Part shown: positions 7,972-16,768 of the stretch, one piece after another
How the letters are laid out: the number at the start of each line of letters is the position of its first letter
How positions within the stretch are numbered: the first letter of the stretch is position 1
Source: Arcobacter roscoffensis
Lineage (GTDB): Bacteria; Campylobacterota; Campylobacteria; Campylobacterales; Arcobacteraceae
Length of the DNA: 64,000 bases
Direction: 5' to 3'
Assembly (NCBI RefSeq): GCF_024267655.1
Contig: NZ_CP100595.1
Location: 806,001 to 870,000, forward strand
Translations under genes and position numbers: made by a program
Notes under the pieces: generated by a model
Told to the model about the DNA's origin: nothing
The model's database searches: none
What the model saw: only the letters and a program-made list of their open reading frames with translations

Positions 7972-8516
7972 TTATATGGAAGTGAAAACTCTATTTCTAC
8001 ATCTGAATAAGATTTATTTTCATGATATGGAGCACATTTTTTAGCAAAAGCTAGAAAAGAGTTTTTCATATTGTAGTCCAAAATATCAATTTTTCCTTTT
8101 GCATAAATAAGGTCATTTAGAATCTCAAATCTCATAGGAACATCTTTTGTTGTTTCGTTCATTGTAAGTTTTAGATTTAAAGCTCTATCTTTTACATTTA
8201 CTTTTGAAATTGAAGCTATTATTTGCTTTGAAGTTGCAAGTGAAAAAAGTGTTGAGGTGATATTATTATCTCTGTACTCGTTTTTTGAGTCAAAAGAAGC
8301 AGTTTTTATAGTAACCTTTGCACTTTTTAAAAACTCTTCTAAGTCTTTGTTTTCTTTTATCTCAACTTTTATGTCTTTAAAGGTACCAGAAACAGGAGCT
8401 TTTTCCATGGTTTTAAACCCTGTCCATTTGATTAGTAAGTCTCCATTTAGTTCATAAGCATTAAGGTTTGTAATTAATGCAAAAGCAAAAATAGATGTAA
8501 GTAGTATTTTTCTCAT
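7965..8516 (-). CDS. YceI-family periplasmic protein
   Basis: A 183-residue exported protein with signal peptide MRKILLTSIFAFALITNLNA. The rest is the lipocalin-like YceI beta barrel: the opening YELNGDLLIKWTGFKTMEKAPVSG, the middle FDSKNEYRDNNITSTLF and the end SDVEIEFSLPYKN. Family members bind isoprenoid or other amphipathic ligands. The specific ligand here is unknown, and nothing ties it functionally to selO or to the efflux operon upstream. Confidence 0.85.
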   Translation of the reverse strand: MRKILLTSIFAFALITNLNAYELNGDLLIKWTGFKTMEKAPVSGTFKDIKVEIKENKDLEEFLKSAKVTIKTASFDSKNEYRDNNITSTLFSLATSKQIIASISKVNVKDRALNLKLTMNETTKDVPMRFEILNDLIYAKGKIDILDYNMKNSFLAFAKKCAPYHENKSYSDVEIEFSLPYKN

Positions 8517-8619
8517 TTTAAGTCCTTAGTAAAATTTTTATCATATGATATAAAAGAAATACTTATAAGATTATTTAAAGGTTTTATTTGAAGTTATTTA
8601 TGGATTAATTGTAATATTG

Positions 8620-8636
8620 ACCGACCGTCGGTCGGT
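8620..8636. promoter_or_regulatory. TetR-type operator, distal copy
   Basis: Perfect odd palindrome with arms ACCGACCG / CGGTCGGT around a central T. It is strikingly GC-rich in AT-rich surroundings. Its centre (8628) is 67 bp from that of the second operator. It probably binds the TetR protein encoded 108 bases downstream. Confidence 0.85.
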
Positions 8637-8683
8637 TAATTAAAAAAAGATTAAGACTTCTTTTAATATACTCACATTATATA

Positions 8684-8706
8684 TTGACTGACCGTCGGTC
8701 AATCAA
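8684..8706. promoter_or_regulatory. TetR-type operator, proximal copy, overlapping the efflux promoter region
   Basis: TTGAcTGACCG-T-CGGTCAaTCAA: a palindrome with one mismatched pair, sharing the core GACCGTCGGTC with the distal operator. It lies 38 bases before the tetR start and includes a TTGACT that could act as a -35 box. Binding here would repress the tetR-efflux operon, which implies autoregulation. Confidence 0.85.
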
Positions 8707-8743
8707 TTATTTTTTGTTTTGTAAAAAGCTTTGAAGGAGTGAA

Positions 8744-9346
8744 ATGAGCCCAAGAAAAGTAAATAAAGAAGAAAAAAGAAGAGAGGTTGCTCTTGCTTGT
8801 TCTGATTTAATACATGAAGTTGGAATGAAAAAAATCACTGTTGCCCAAGTTGCTAAAACAGCTGGAATTGGTAAGGGAACTGTTTATGAATATTTTGATA
8901 ATAAAGATGACATAATTTTTGAAATAATTAATATCCACATTGAACAATATCTTGATAGTTTTAAAGAGAGTATAAAAACAGTTAAAAATACAAAAGATAA
9001 AATTAGACACTTTTTTAAATTTGTTTTAGATGATAGTGAAGATAATATTAAACATTTTAATGGATATAAAGAGTTTTTATCTATTGTTTTAGCAGATGAA
9101 AATAGTGCAATGAAAGAGTTTAACTGTGATACTCATGATTTCTTTAAAAATCAGTTATCAGAAATATTAGAAGAGGGTGTAAAAATTGGTGATTTAAAAC
9201 CTGAATCTATTGATTTAGCTGAGAGTTTACTAATCTTTGAAAAAGGCTTAGTTTTAATGAAAATGAGTCAAAATGATCATCAAGTTCAAGAAAAATTTGA
9301 ACATTTTTTAAATACACTTTTTAAGCTAATTGAGATTAAAAAATGA
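8744..9346 (+). CDS. TetR/AcrR-family transcriptional repressor of the efflux operon
   Basis: A 200-residue regulator. The N-terminal helix-turn-helix at about 29-50 (KITVAQVAKTAGIGKGTVYEYF) is a textbook TetR domain. The remaining helices form the ligand-binding dimer domain, with no recognisable ligand signature. It starts after AAGGAG. Its stop overlaps the next gene (ATGA), and four efflux genes follow on the same strand. With two palindromes directly upstream, this looks like a self-regulated, drug-responsive repressor. Confidence 0.92.
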   Translation: MSPRKVNKEEKRREVALACSDLIHEVGMKKITVAQVAKTAGIGKGTVYEYFDNKDDIIFEIINIHIEQYLDSFKESIKTVKNTKDKIRHFFKFVLDDSEDNIKHFNGYKEFLSIVLADENSAMKEFNCDTHDFFKNQLSEILEEGVKIGDLKPESIDLAESLLIFEKGLVLMKMSQNDHQVQEKFEHFLNTLFKLIEIKK

Positions 9347-9564
9347 TACCTGCAAAATACAGAAATATAGTATTTGCATTTTTTATGTCATCTATTATGA
9401 GTTTTTTAATGAGTATGATTATTACATTTATAAATTTAGGTTTAGTAGATGATTTTTTTATTAGATGGATGGAAGCTTATATAAAAGCATTTTTATTTGC
9501 TTTTCCAATCATCTTTGTTGTTGCACCATTTGTGCATAAGATTACAAATAAGTTAATTAAATAA
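9343..9564 (+). CDS. DUF2798-type small membrane protein
   Basis: 73 residues with two predicted membrane helices (about 8-30 and 46-66). The opening IPAKYRNIVFAFFMSSIMSFLMS and the ending FPIIFVVAPFVHKITNKLI match the DUF2798 pattern as I know it. It overlaps the TetR gene by four bases and precedes the membrane-fusion protein by 9 bases, so it is part of the efflux operon. Function is unknown; possibly an accessory of the pump. Confidence 0.8.
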   Translation: MIPAKYRNIVFAFFMSSIMSFLMSMIITFINLGLVDDFFIRWMEAYIKAFLFAFPIIFVVAPFVHKITNKLIK

Positions 9565-9573
9565 GGAAAGATA

Positions 9574-10614
9574 ATGATAAAAAAGATTTTAGTTACTGCT
9601 TTTTTAGGTTTAGGGCTTTTACATGCTCAAGGGCCTTCTTTAGTTGAAACAACTACATTAGTAAAAGGTGAAGTAAACCCATTACAAGAGTTTGTAGGAA
9701 CATTAAAGTTTGATAATGAATCAACACTAGCTGCTCAAAATTCTGGCTTAGTAAAAAAAGTAAATTTTGAAGTTGGAGATAAAGTATCAAAAGGAAAAAC
9801 ATTAGTTCAAATTGATGATGATTTATTAAATGCTCAAATAAAAGCAGCAAGAGCAAATTTAAGTATTGCAAAAGATGAGCAAAGAAACTCTTCAAAAGAT
9901 TATGAAAGATATAAAAAACTTTTAGAGTCAAAATCAATTACTCAAAAAGAGTATGATGATGCACTTTTAAAATCAAATTCATCAAGAAGTAATGTAAAAG
10001 CTTTAGAAGCTAAACTAAAAGAACTTACAATTCAAAGTTCTAAAAAAAGAATTAAAGCTCCTTTTTCAGGTGTAATAGTTGAAAAAAATATTAGTTTAGG
10101 TGAATGGGTAAATGCAGGAACTGCAATAGCAAAAATAGTTGATACTTCAAAAGCGGAGATTACATTTAACATTCCTTTAGAAGTTGTTGATGGTTTAAGA
10201 ATGGGTGATATGTATGATGTTCAAGTTGGAAAACAAACAGTTAAAGCAAAGCTTACAGCAGTAATTCCAAATGGAGATAAATTAACAAGAACTTTTCCTG
10301 TTAAATTTAAAGCAAATGTAGAAAATAGTTTTGTATTTGATGGTCAAGAAGCAAAAGTTAGCCTTTCAAAAGATGCCATAAAACAAGCTTTAGTTTTACC
10401 AAGAGATGCAGTTATTAAAAGATTTGGTCAAAGAGTTGTATTTGCTGTAAATGAAAAAAATATAGCTATGATGATACCTGTAAAAATAGTAGGATTTATA
10501 TCAAATAAAGTTGCTATTGAAGGTCAAGGATTGAGTGAAGGTATGCAGATAGTTGAAAAAGGAAATGAAAGAGTTTTCCCAAAATCACCAGTAAAAATTA
10601 TAAATAAAAAATAA
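9574..10614 (+). CDS. RND efflux periplasmic adaptor (membrane fusion protein)
   Basis: Bridges the inner-membrane RND pump and the outer-membrane channel. It has 346 residues with an N-terminal signal (MIKKILVTAFLGLGLLHAQ). Next come a lipoyl/barrel-sandwich half (STLAAQNSGLVKKVNFEVGDKVSKG), a coiled-coil hairpin at about 85-145 rich in Lys/Ser/Ala, the second lipoyl half (IKAPFSGVIVEKNISLGEWVNAG), and beta-barrel and membrane-proximal domains. There is no lipobox cysteine after the signal. RBS is AAGGAAAG. Confidence 0.92.
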   Translation: MIKKILVTAFLGLGLLHAQGPSLVETTTLVKGEVNPLQEFVGTLKFDNESTLAAQNSGLVKKVNFEVGDKVSKGKTLVQIDDDLLNAQIKAARANLSIAKDEQRNSSKDYERYKKLLESKSITQKEYDDALLKSNSSRSNVKALEAKLKELTIQSSKKRIKAPFSGVIVEKNISLGEWVNAGTAIAKIVDTSKAEITFNIPLEVVDGLRMGDMYDVQVGKQTVKAKLTAVIPNGDKLTRTFPVKFKANVENSFVFDGQEAKVSLSKDAIKQALVLPRDAVIKRFGQRVVFAVNEKNIAMMIPVKIVGFISNKVAIEGQGLSEGMQIVEKGNERVFPKSPVKIINKK

Positions 10615-10642
10615 ATATAGCTAAGAAAAAAGGAACAAATAA

Positions 10643-13600
10643 ATGGATTTAATCAAGTTTTCCATAAAAAACCCAGTTACTATAATCGTATCAGTACTAA
10701 TTGTAGTAATTTTTGGTTTTTTATCACTAACTAAACTTCCTTATCAATTAACTCCAACAGTTACTAAACCTGAGATTAAAGTAACTACTTCATGGGCAGG
10801 GGCTACTCCCTATGAAATCGAGCGAGAGATAATTGAAGAGCAAGAAGAGGCATTAAAAAGTTTAAATAATCTAATAGAATATGAGTCATCTTCTAAAGAT
10901 AATTATGGAGAAATTACTCTTACATTTAAACTTGGAACTGATATTAGAGCTGCTTTACAAGATGTATCAAATAAGTTGAATGAAGTTAACTCTTATCCAA
11001 GTGCTGCAAATGAACCTGTAATTGAAACAGCAAGTGCAAGTCCTGTTATTTGGATGATGCTTCAAACTCTTGATGGCAATGATAGACACGTTGATGAGTA
11101 TAAAACATTCTTTGAAAATGAAATAAAACCAGCTATCAAAAGAGTTGAGGGTGTTTCTGGAACAATGGGTGGTGGTGGCCGTGAGCAAGAAATGCAAATT
11201 GAGTTTGATGTAAATAAACTTGCTTCTTATGGTCTTACTATAAATGAAGTTATTAATACTTTACAAAATGAAAATGTAGATGTTTCAGCAGGTATTCAAA
11301 ATCTAGATAGAAGATCATATAGAATTAGAACAGTACATAAGTTCTCTACAACAGAGGATATAGAAAATGTTATTCTTATTTCAAACAGAGAACAAAGAGT
11401 AAGAGTTAGGGATATTGCAAAAGTAAGTTTTGGTTATGAAACAGCTAGTACTGTAGCTATGTTCTTAGGAAAAGACGGTATTTTCTTAGGTGTTCAACCT
11501 AATAGTGAAGCAAATATTGTAAAACTTACAAATGATGTGGAAAAAGTTGTAAATGAATTAAATGAAACTGTACTAAAAGAAAAACAGTTAAAAATTCACT
11601 GGTTATATGACCAAAGACCATATATCGTGGGTTCAGTTGATTTAGTTCAACAAAATATTATGATAGGTGCAATTCTTGCAGTTATTATTCTAATTACATT
11701 TTTAAGAAGTATTTCACCAACTGCTGTTGTTGCAGTTGCAATTCCTATATCAATTATAGGAACATTTATTATTCTTGAAGCTATGGGAAGAAGTTTAAAT
11801 ACTATTTCATTAGCAGGTATTTCCTTTGCTGTTGGTATGTTAGTTGATGCTGCTATTGTTGTACTTGAAAATATTGATAGACATAGAAAAAATGGTGCTA
11901 GTATTAGTGAAGCTGCATATAAAGGTGCTAGTGAAGTTTGGGGTGCATTAATTGCATCAGCTTCAACAACAATTGCTGTATTCTTACCTATCATTTTCTT
12001 AGAAGATGAAGCAGGTCAGTTATTTAAAGATATTGCTATTGCTGTAACATCAGCTGTATCATTCTCTTTATTTGTATCTATTGCAGTAATTCCAATGCTT
12101 TGGAAGAGATTTGCATCTATTTCAAAAGCAGAGCCAAAAGATGCAGGAGCTATTGCTAAATTTGGACAAAAGATAGTTGACTTAATTATGTCAATTGTAA
12201 ATATTTCTTTAAAGAATTTATTTACAAAAATAGTTACGATTTTATCATTAGCAGCATTTTCAGTAGGTGCTATTTATGTTTTATTCCCTAAGTTAGATTA
12301 TCTTCCTCAAGGAAATAAAAACTTGATTTTTAATATCTTGATTGCTCCTCCTGGTCTTTCTTACCAAGAAAGATATGATATGGGTGCATATTTAATGAAA
12401 AGAATTGAGCCACATGTAAATCAAGAAGTTGATGGAGTTCCTGGATTAAATAGAGCCTTCTTCGTATCTTTTGGTGACTTTAACTTATTTGGTGGAACAT
12501 CAATGGTTGAAGATAGAGCAAAAGATTTAATTCCAATGTTTAGACCAATAGTAAACTCAATGCCATCTGTATTTGGTGTATCCTTACAATCAGGGGTATT
12601 TGAAAACGGTATTGGTGAGGGTAATACTGTAAATATTGATATTAGTGGTGAAAGTATTGAAGATATTGCAAATGTTGGTGGACAGTTGTTTGGTGCAACA
12701 ATGGGAGCATTACAAGGTAGTCAAGTAAGACCAGTTCCATCAGTTGAGCTTTTATATCCAGAAGTTAGAATTAAACCAGATCAAGATGCTCTAAAAGCCT
12801 TAGGTATGAGTTCAAGGGATTTAGGTATTGCAGTTGATGTACTTATGAGTGGTAGAAAATTAGGTGATTTTGAACAAGATGGTAAAAAGAAAATCGATTT
12901 AGTATTAAAAGCTAGCGATGAGTATATTCAAACACCACAAGATATTATGAGTTCGCAAATTGCTTTACCAAATGGTGCTTTAGTTCCTGTATCTTCACTT
13001 GCTTCTTATGAGTCAACTACAGGTATTTCAGAAATTAGACACTTAGATGGTAAAAGAACAATTACTCTTCAAGTTACGCCACCTGCTGGTATGACTATTG
13101 ATGAGGCTATGAGAAGTATTGGTGGTATGCTAGAGGGAATGAAAGCAAAAGGTGCTATATCATCAGATGTTGATATTAATTTATCAGGAACAGCTGATAA
13201 ATTAACTGAAACAATTGGATTGTTACTTGGTAACTTTTTATTAGCACTAGTTATTGTATACTTACTTATGTCAGCACTATTTGGTAACTTTGTTTATCCA
13301 ATAGTTATTATGTTTACAGTACCTTTAGCTACAGCTGGTGGGTTTATTGGGCTTGCATTAACAAATAAGTTTATAGCACCACAGCCTTTAGATATCTTAA
13401 CTATGCTAGGGTTTATTATCTTAGTTGGTATTGTTGTAAACAATGCAATTTTGATTGTTCACCAAAGTTTAAACTATATCAAAAATCATGGTATGGAGCA
13501 TAAAAAAGCAGTTATTGAAGCAACAAGAACAAGAGTTAGACCAATTTATATGAGTTCATTAACTTCTATTTTTGGTATGTTACCACTAGTATTAGTTCCA

Positions 13601-13768
13601 GGTCCTGGTTCTGAGTTTTATAGAGGTTTAGGTTCTGTAATTACGGGTGGTTTAGCATTTTCAACAATCTTTACGATTTTTGTAACACCTGCATTATTAA
13701 TGTTCTTTATAAAATTAGAACAAGCAGTTTCAAATAAAAATAAACCAGTTGATGTAAGTAAAGCATAA
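10643..13768 (+). CDS. RND-family multidrug efflux permease
   Basis: An inner-membrane proton-driven pump of the HAE1/AcrB type. It has 1041 residues, twelve predicted membrane helices and two large periplasmic loops. TM4 carries the proton-relay pair region GMLVDAAIVVLEN (about residue 400). IKFSIKNPVTIIVSVLIVV is the canonical first helix, and the C-terminal half has MLGFIILVGIVVNNAILIV. It follows the adaptor after 28 bases and precedes a TolC-like channel, giving a complete tripartite pump. Substrates cannot be read from sequence. The TetR operators suggest induction by an exporter substrate. Confidence 0.95.
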   Translation: MDLIKFSIKNPVTIIVSVLIVVIFGFLSLTKLPYQLTPTVTKPEIKVTTSWAGATPYEIEREIIEEQEEALKSLNNLIEYESSSKDNYGEITLTFKLGTDIRAALQDVSNKLNEVNSYPSAANEPVIETASASPVIWMMLQTLDGNDRHVDEYKTFFENEIKPAIKRVEGVSGTMGGGGREQEMQIEFDVNKLASYGLTINEVINTLQNENVDVSAGIQNLDRRSYRIRTVHKFSTTEDIENVILISNREQRVRVRDIAKVSFGYETASTVAMFLGKDGIFLGVQPNSEANIVKLTNDVEKVVNELNETVLKEKQLKIHWLYDQRPYIVGSVDLVQQNIMIGAILAVIILITFLRSISPTAVVAVAIPISIIGTFIILEAMGRSLNTISLAGISFAVGMLVDAAIVVLENIDRHRKNGASISEAAYKGASEVWGALIASASTTIAVFLPIIFLEDEAGQLFKDIAIAVTSAVSFSLFVSIAVIPMLWKRFASISKAEPKDAGAIAKFGQKIVDLIMSIVNISLKNLFTKIVTILSLAAFSVGAIYVLFPKLDYLPQGNKNLIFNILIAPPGLSYQERYDMGAYLMKRIEPHVNQEVDGVPGLNRAFFVSFGDFNLFGGTSMVEDRAKDLIPMFRPIVNSMPSVFGVSLQSGVFENGIGEGNTVNIDISGESIEDIANVGGQLFGATMGALQGSQVRPVPSVELLYPEVRIKPDQDALKALGMSSRDLGIAVDVLMSGRKLGDFEQDGKKKIDLVLKASDEYIQTPQDIMSSQIALPNGALVPVSSLASYESTTGISEIRHLDGKRTITLQVTPPAGMTIDEAMRSIGGMLEGMKAKGAISSDVDINLSGTADKLTETIGLLLGNFLLALVIVYLLMSALFGNFVYPIVIMFTVPLATAGGFIGLALTNKFIAPQPLDILTMLGFIILVGIVVNNAILIVHQSLNYIKNHGMEHKKAVIEATRTRVRPIYMSSLTSIFGMLPLVLVPGPGSEFYRGLGSVITGGLAFSTIFTIFVTPALLMFFIKLEQAVSNKNKPVDVSKA

Positions 13769-13780
13769 AAGGATAAGTGT

Positions 13781-15037
13781 ATGAAAAATATTAAAAATAA
13801 ACTATTAAAACTATCTTTAGTGGCATCTATTTTTGTAAGTGGAGCAAGTTCTTTAGATTTAAAGCAAGCAGTAGATTTAGCACTTAAAAATAATCATGAG
13901 CTTAAAGCACAAGCTTATGATTATAAACAAAGTGTTCAAAATATAGAGCTTTCAAACGCAAACTATTTGCCAAAACTTGATTTAGCTTATGGATATAATA
14001 AAAGAGATGAAATAGTAGGAAATCAGTCTAAAGAAGATGCCTCTTTTAGTGCAGCACTTTCTTATAATCTATTTAATGGATTAAAAGATATTTCAAATAA
14101 GCAAGCTTCACAATATCTATCAAAATCATCAGATTACTCTTTAACAGCTTTAAAACATGATATTGTTTTAGAGACTAAAAAAGCATACATAAACTATCTT
14201 GATAAGTTAAATGTGTTAAAAACTTATGAGAGTGAGTATAAGCTTTTTGATAATCAATTTAAAGATGCAAAAAATAGATATGAGCAAGGTTTATTAGCAA
14301 GAAATGATTTTTTGCAAGTTCAGGTAAATATGTCAGGGGCTAAACAAAATGTAGTAAAAGCAAAATCTGATGTAAAAATTGCAAAACTTCAATTATCAAA
14401 TATTTTAGGTGGATATGACTTATCAAATGAATCTATTGAAAACTTTGAAGCTAAAAGTATTGTTTCATCTACATATAAGCAAGAGCTTTTAGAAAAAAGA
14501 AGTGAAGTTGAAGCTTTAAAAATGAGTCTTGAAGCACTTAAAAAACAAAGAAAAGCACAAAAAGGTTCATACCTTCCAAAACTTGATGCTAAAATCGCTC
14601 ATAATAGATTTTATGAGGATTTAGGATTTAACGAAATAGATGGAAATGACAATCAAAATGTAGCAACACTTAGTGCATCTTGGAACTTATATGATGGAGG
14701 TTCTACACAAACACAAGTAGCTATTTACAATACTCAAATATCTAAGCTAAAAACACAAATTCAAAAAACACAGCTTGATATAAATTTACAGTATGAAAAT
14801 GCAAAATCAACTTTAGAGGTTGCAAGTGATAACTATGAAACAGCTTCATTAGCTTTAAAACAAGCAAAAGAGAATTATGAGATAGTAAATAACAGATTTA
14901 AAGAAGGAGTTTCAACTTCAACTGATTTAACAGATGCAAACTTCTTATTAACTTCTGCAAAACAAAAATATAATAGAGCATATTTTGATAAGTATTTATC
15001 AATAGCAACTCTTGATAGAATTTTTGAGATAAAGTAA
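13781..15037 (+). CDS. TolC-family outer-membrane efflux channel
   Basis: 418 residues with a signal peptide ending near SGASS. Two TolC-like repeats follow, each with long amphipathic helices and short strands, for example YNLFNGLKDI in the first half and WNLYDGGSTQTQ in the second. The C-terminal region ends in a helix with ANFLLTSAKQKYNRAYFD. It starts 12 bases after the permease gene with AAGGATAAG as ribosome site. It is the outer-membrane exit duct for the adaptor-permease pair encoded just upstream. Confidence 0.92.
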   Translation: MKNIKNKLLKLSLVASIFVSGASSLDLKQAVDLALKNNHELKAQAYDYKQSVQNIELSNANYLPKLDLAYGYNKRDEIVGNQSKEDASFSAALSYNLFNGLKDISNKQASQYLSKSSDYSLTALKHDIVLETKKAYINYLDKLNVLKTYESEYKLFDNQFKDAKNRYEQGLLARNDFLQVQVNMSGAKQNVVKAKSDVKIAKLQLSNILGGYDLSNESIENFEAKSIVSSTYKQELLEKRSEVEALKMSLEALKKQRKAQKGSYLPKLDAKIAHNRFYEDLGFNEIDGNDNQNVATLSASWNLYDGGSTQTQVAIYNTQISKLKTQIQKTQLDINLQYENAKSTLEVASDNYETASLALKQAKENYEIVNNRFKEGVSTSTDLTDANFLLTSAKQKYNRAYFDKYLSIATLDRIFEIK

Positions 15038-15041
15038 AATC

Positions 15042-15932
15042 ATGAGTTTTTTAAAGAAAGAGTTTGAGCTATTTGTTTTAATCACTCTTTCTTTAATATT
15101 TTTAAGTCTAAACTCTATTTTATGTAAAATCGCTTTAGTAAATGAGTATATAGATGCTTACTCATTTACTTTCTTTAGAGTCTTTTTTGCTTTTTTGACC
15201 CTACTTATTTTAATCACATTAAGAGAAAGTAAAAAAGAATCTAAACTAAAGAAAATAAGTTTAAAAGGTAATTGGCTTAGTTCTTTTATGCTTTTTATAT
15301 ATGCAATTGGCTTTTCTTACTCTTATTTAAACTTAGAAGCAGGTTTTGGGACACTATTACTATTTACAGCAGTTCAATTAACAATGCTTATTACTTCACT
15401 ATTTTATAAAGAAAAAATCAATATAAATAAATTTATTGGAATCATATTAGCTTTTATTGGTCTATCATACTTACTATATCCTAGTAAGGATTTTGATATT
15501 TCATATTTTCATTTAACTTTGATGGTTATTTCAGGAATTGCATGGGGAATTTATTCTGTTATTGGTAAGAGCTCAAAAGATGCTTTATTTAATACTTATG
15601 ATAACTTCTTTAAAGCTTTGATATTTACAGTGATATTTTTTGTATTTGTTTTATTTAATACCCTTCAAATTAGTGTTAATGGAATTTTATTAAGCTTTTT
15701 ATCTGGAAGTATCACCTCTGCTATAGGCTATGTTATTTGGTATAAAGTCTTGCCAAATATTAAAATAGTTACGGCAAGTATTTTACAGTTACTTGTTCCT
15801 GTTATTGCTATTATTTTAAGTGTTGTTTTTTTAGGAGAGATATTTACCATGAAACTTTTAATAGCAACATTACTTGTATCAGTTGCTGTATTAATTTCAG
15901 TAATAAAAAAAGAGTCTAATCAAAATACTTAA
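15042..15932 (+). CDS. EamA/DMT-family transporter
   Basis: A 296-residue inner-membrane protein with about ten predicted helices in two EamA repeats (roughly 10-145 and 155-290). WGIYSVIGKSSK opens the second repeat, and SAIGYVIWYKVLPNIKIVTASILQLLVPVIA is characteristic of the family. It begins 4 bases after the outer-membrane channel gene, so it is probably the last gene of the efflux operon. The last 105 bases and the region beyond are duplicated, with divergence, at 17600-17820. Confidence 0.9.
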   Translation: MSFLKKEFELFVLITLSLIFLSLNSILCKIALVNEYIDAYSFTFFRVFFAFLTLLILITLRESKKESKLKKISLKGNWLSSFMLFIYAIGFSYSYLNLEAGFGTLLLFTAVQLTMLITSLFYKEKININKFIGIILAFIGLSYLLYPSKDFDISYFHLTLMVISGIAWGIYSVIGKSSKDALFNTYDNFFKALIFTVIFFVFVLFNTLQISVNGILLSFLSGSITSAIGYVIWYKVLPNIKIVTASILQLLVPVIAIILSVVFLGEIFTMKLLIATLLVSVAVLISVIKKESNQNT

Positions 15933-16028
15933 AGTCTTTGTCTTCACTACCATCTTTTTTTCTATTTTTAAATTTCCACATAGTTTTAAAATATTTAAAA
16001 GACTGATAAGAAACATAGCTATATAAAA
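15826..16028 (+). repeat. Upstream copy of a diverged direct repeat (DMT-gene 3' end plus broken small gene)
   Basis: About 200 bases nearly the same as 17600-17820. It covers the last codons of the intact DMT gene and continues through a reverse-strand copy of the 50-residue membrane protein gene found intact at 17689-17841. Relative to that copy, about 19 bases are missing between TTTCTTAT and CAGTCTTTT (near 16003), which shifts the frame, so the small gene here is broken. Base changes throughout show the duplication is not recent. Confidence 0.85.
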
Positions 16029-16039
16029 ACTATCCCAAT

Positions 16040-16076
16040 AAGAGAAGCAAATTTGATAACAAAATTTGCTTCTCTT
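16040..16076. repeat. Perfect 15-bp inverted repeat at the repeat/IS junction
   Basis: AAGAGAAGCAAATTT, 7-base loop, AAATTTGCTTCTCTT. It sits precisely where similarity between the two direct-repeat copies stops and just before the transposase remnant. It could be a terminator for the DMT operon (CTTTTC follows on the plus strand) or a relic of the insertion event. Confidence 0.6.
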
Positions 16077-16086
16077 TTCATGTTAA

Positions 16087-16249
16087 AACTTCTCATGATG
16101 AATAAATTCAGTTTTAAACTATGAAAAAACTCTCTGCAACTGCATTATCCCAACAGTGACCTTTTTTACTCATACTTTGAATGACTCCATTTTTCTAAAA
16201 GATATTTATGTTCATATGAAGTATATTGACTTCCTCTCTTTATAGTAAA
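16087..16249 (-). pseudogene. Remnant of an IS3-family transposase (orfB C-terminal part)
   Basis: Reading the minus strand and allowing frameshifts gives RGSQYTSYEHKYLLEK, GVIQSMSKKGHCWDNAVAES, then FF-HSLKTEFIHHEKF. This is the DDE integrase core end of IS3/IS150-type transposases, including the DNAVAESFF motif with the catalytic glutamate. At least two small deletions break the frame (in the AAAAATGG and AGTTTTTTCAT runs). Neither the N-terminal part nor clear terminal repeats are present. Confidence 0.85.
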
Positions 16250-16261
16250 TTAACCCTTTAT

Positions 16262-16768
16262 CTAGATTTCTTTTTTTATTGCCATTTTTAATGAATCATG
16301 ATCTTGAATAGCCATAATAGTATCAAAGTAAAAAAAGTTTATTAATATTACAATAATTAAAATTGAGGCAAACAACATTGGTTTGCTTGTATCAGTTTTA
16401 TTTTTTTGAATATTCTCAGAAAAAAAGAAATCATGACCTCTTTCTAATTTACCTAAACTACTTAAATAAGTCCTTGCATAAATATATAACATCACAATAA
16501 AAACTATAAGATTTACAAATATTGTATATGTAAATAAAAATTTACTTTTAAAATATAGTCCTACCGTTGACGAGACTATTGCCATGTTCTCAATATTTGT
16601 AAATAAAGGGGATATTAAATTAAGGGCATTAACTATTGTTTTATTATTTGCAATATCATTTTCACTAAATATTAAAGAAGGTAATATTATTAAAATTGAT
16701 GTTATAGAAAGGACTATAAGATTGTAGTCCTTTCTATATGGTATTGTTTGGTTTAGATTCATTTTCAA
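16262..16768 (-). CDS. Membrane protein of unknown function, paralogue of its upstream neighbour
   Basis: 168 residues with three predicted membrane helices (about 17-35, 77-98, 131-149). I do not recognise a family. The central segment FTYTIFVNLIVFIVMLYIYA followed by RTYLSSLGKLE aligns with YNYSIVVGAILFFVMLYVYG followed by KAYLCSLGYLN in the neighbour, so the two are diverged tandem duplicates. Its start overlaps the neighbour's stop by four bases. In this context (behind a truncated glycine-zipper fragment, next to IS debris) an immunity-protein role is possible but unproven. Confidence 0.7.
   Translation of the reverse strand: MKMNLNQTIPYRKDYNLIVLSITSILIILPSLIFSENDIANNKTIVNALNLISPLFTNIENMAIVSSTVGLYFKSKFLFTYTIFVNLIVFIVMLYIYARTYLSSLGKLERGHDFFFSENIQKNKTDTSKPMLFASILIIVILINFFYFDTIMAIQDHDSLKMAIKKEI

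Noticed and set aside
9653-9937. Leucine/histidine-rich antisense frame within the adaptor gene
   Set aside because: It is a low-complexity shadow of the opposite strand, without ribosome site or homology.
16040-16076. The 15-bp inverted repeat as an IS end
   Set aside because: IS3 ends are terminal inverted repeats far apart starting with TG; this is a compact hairpin, so I list it only as a repeat or possible terminator.
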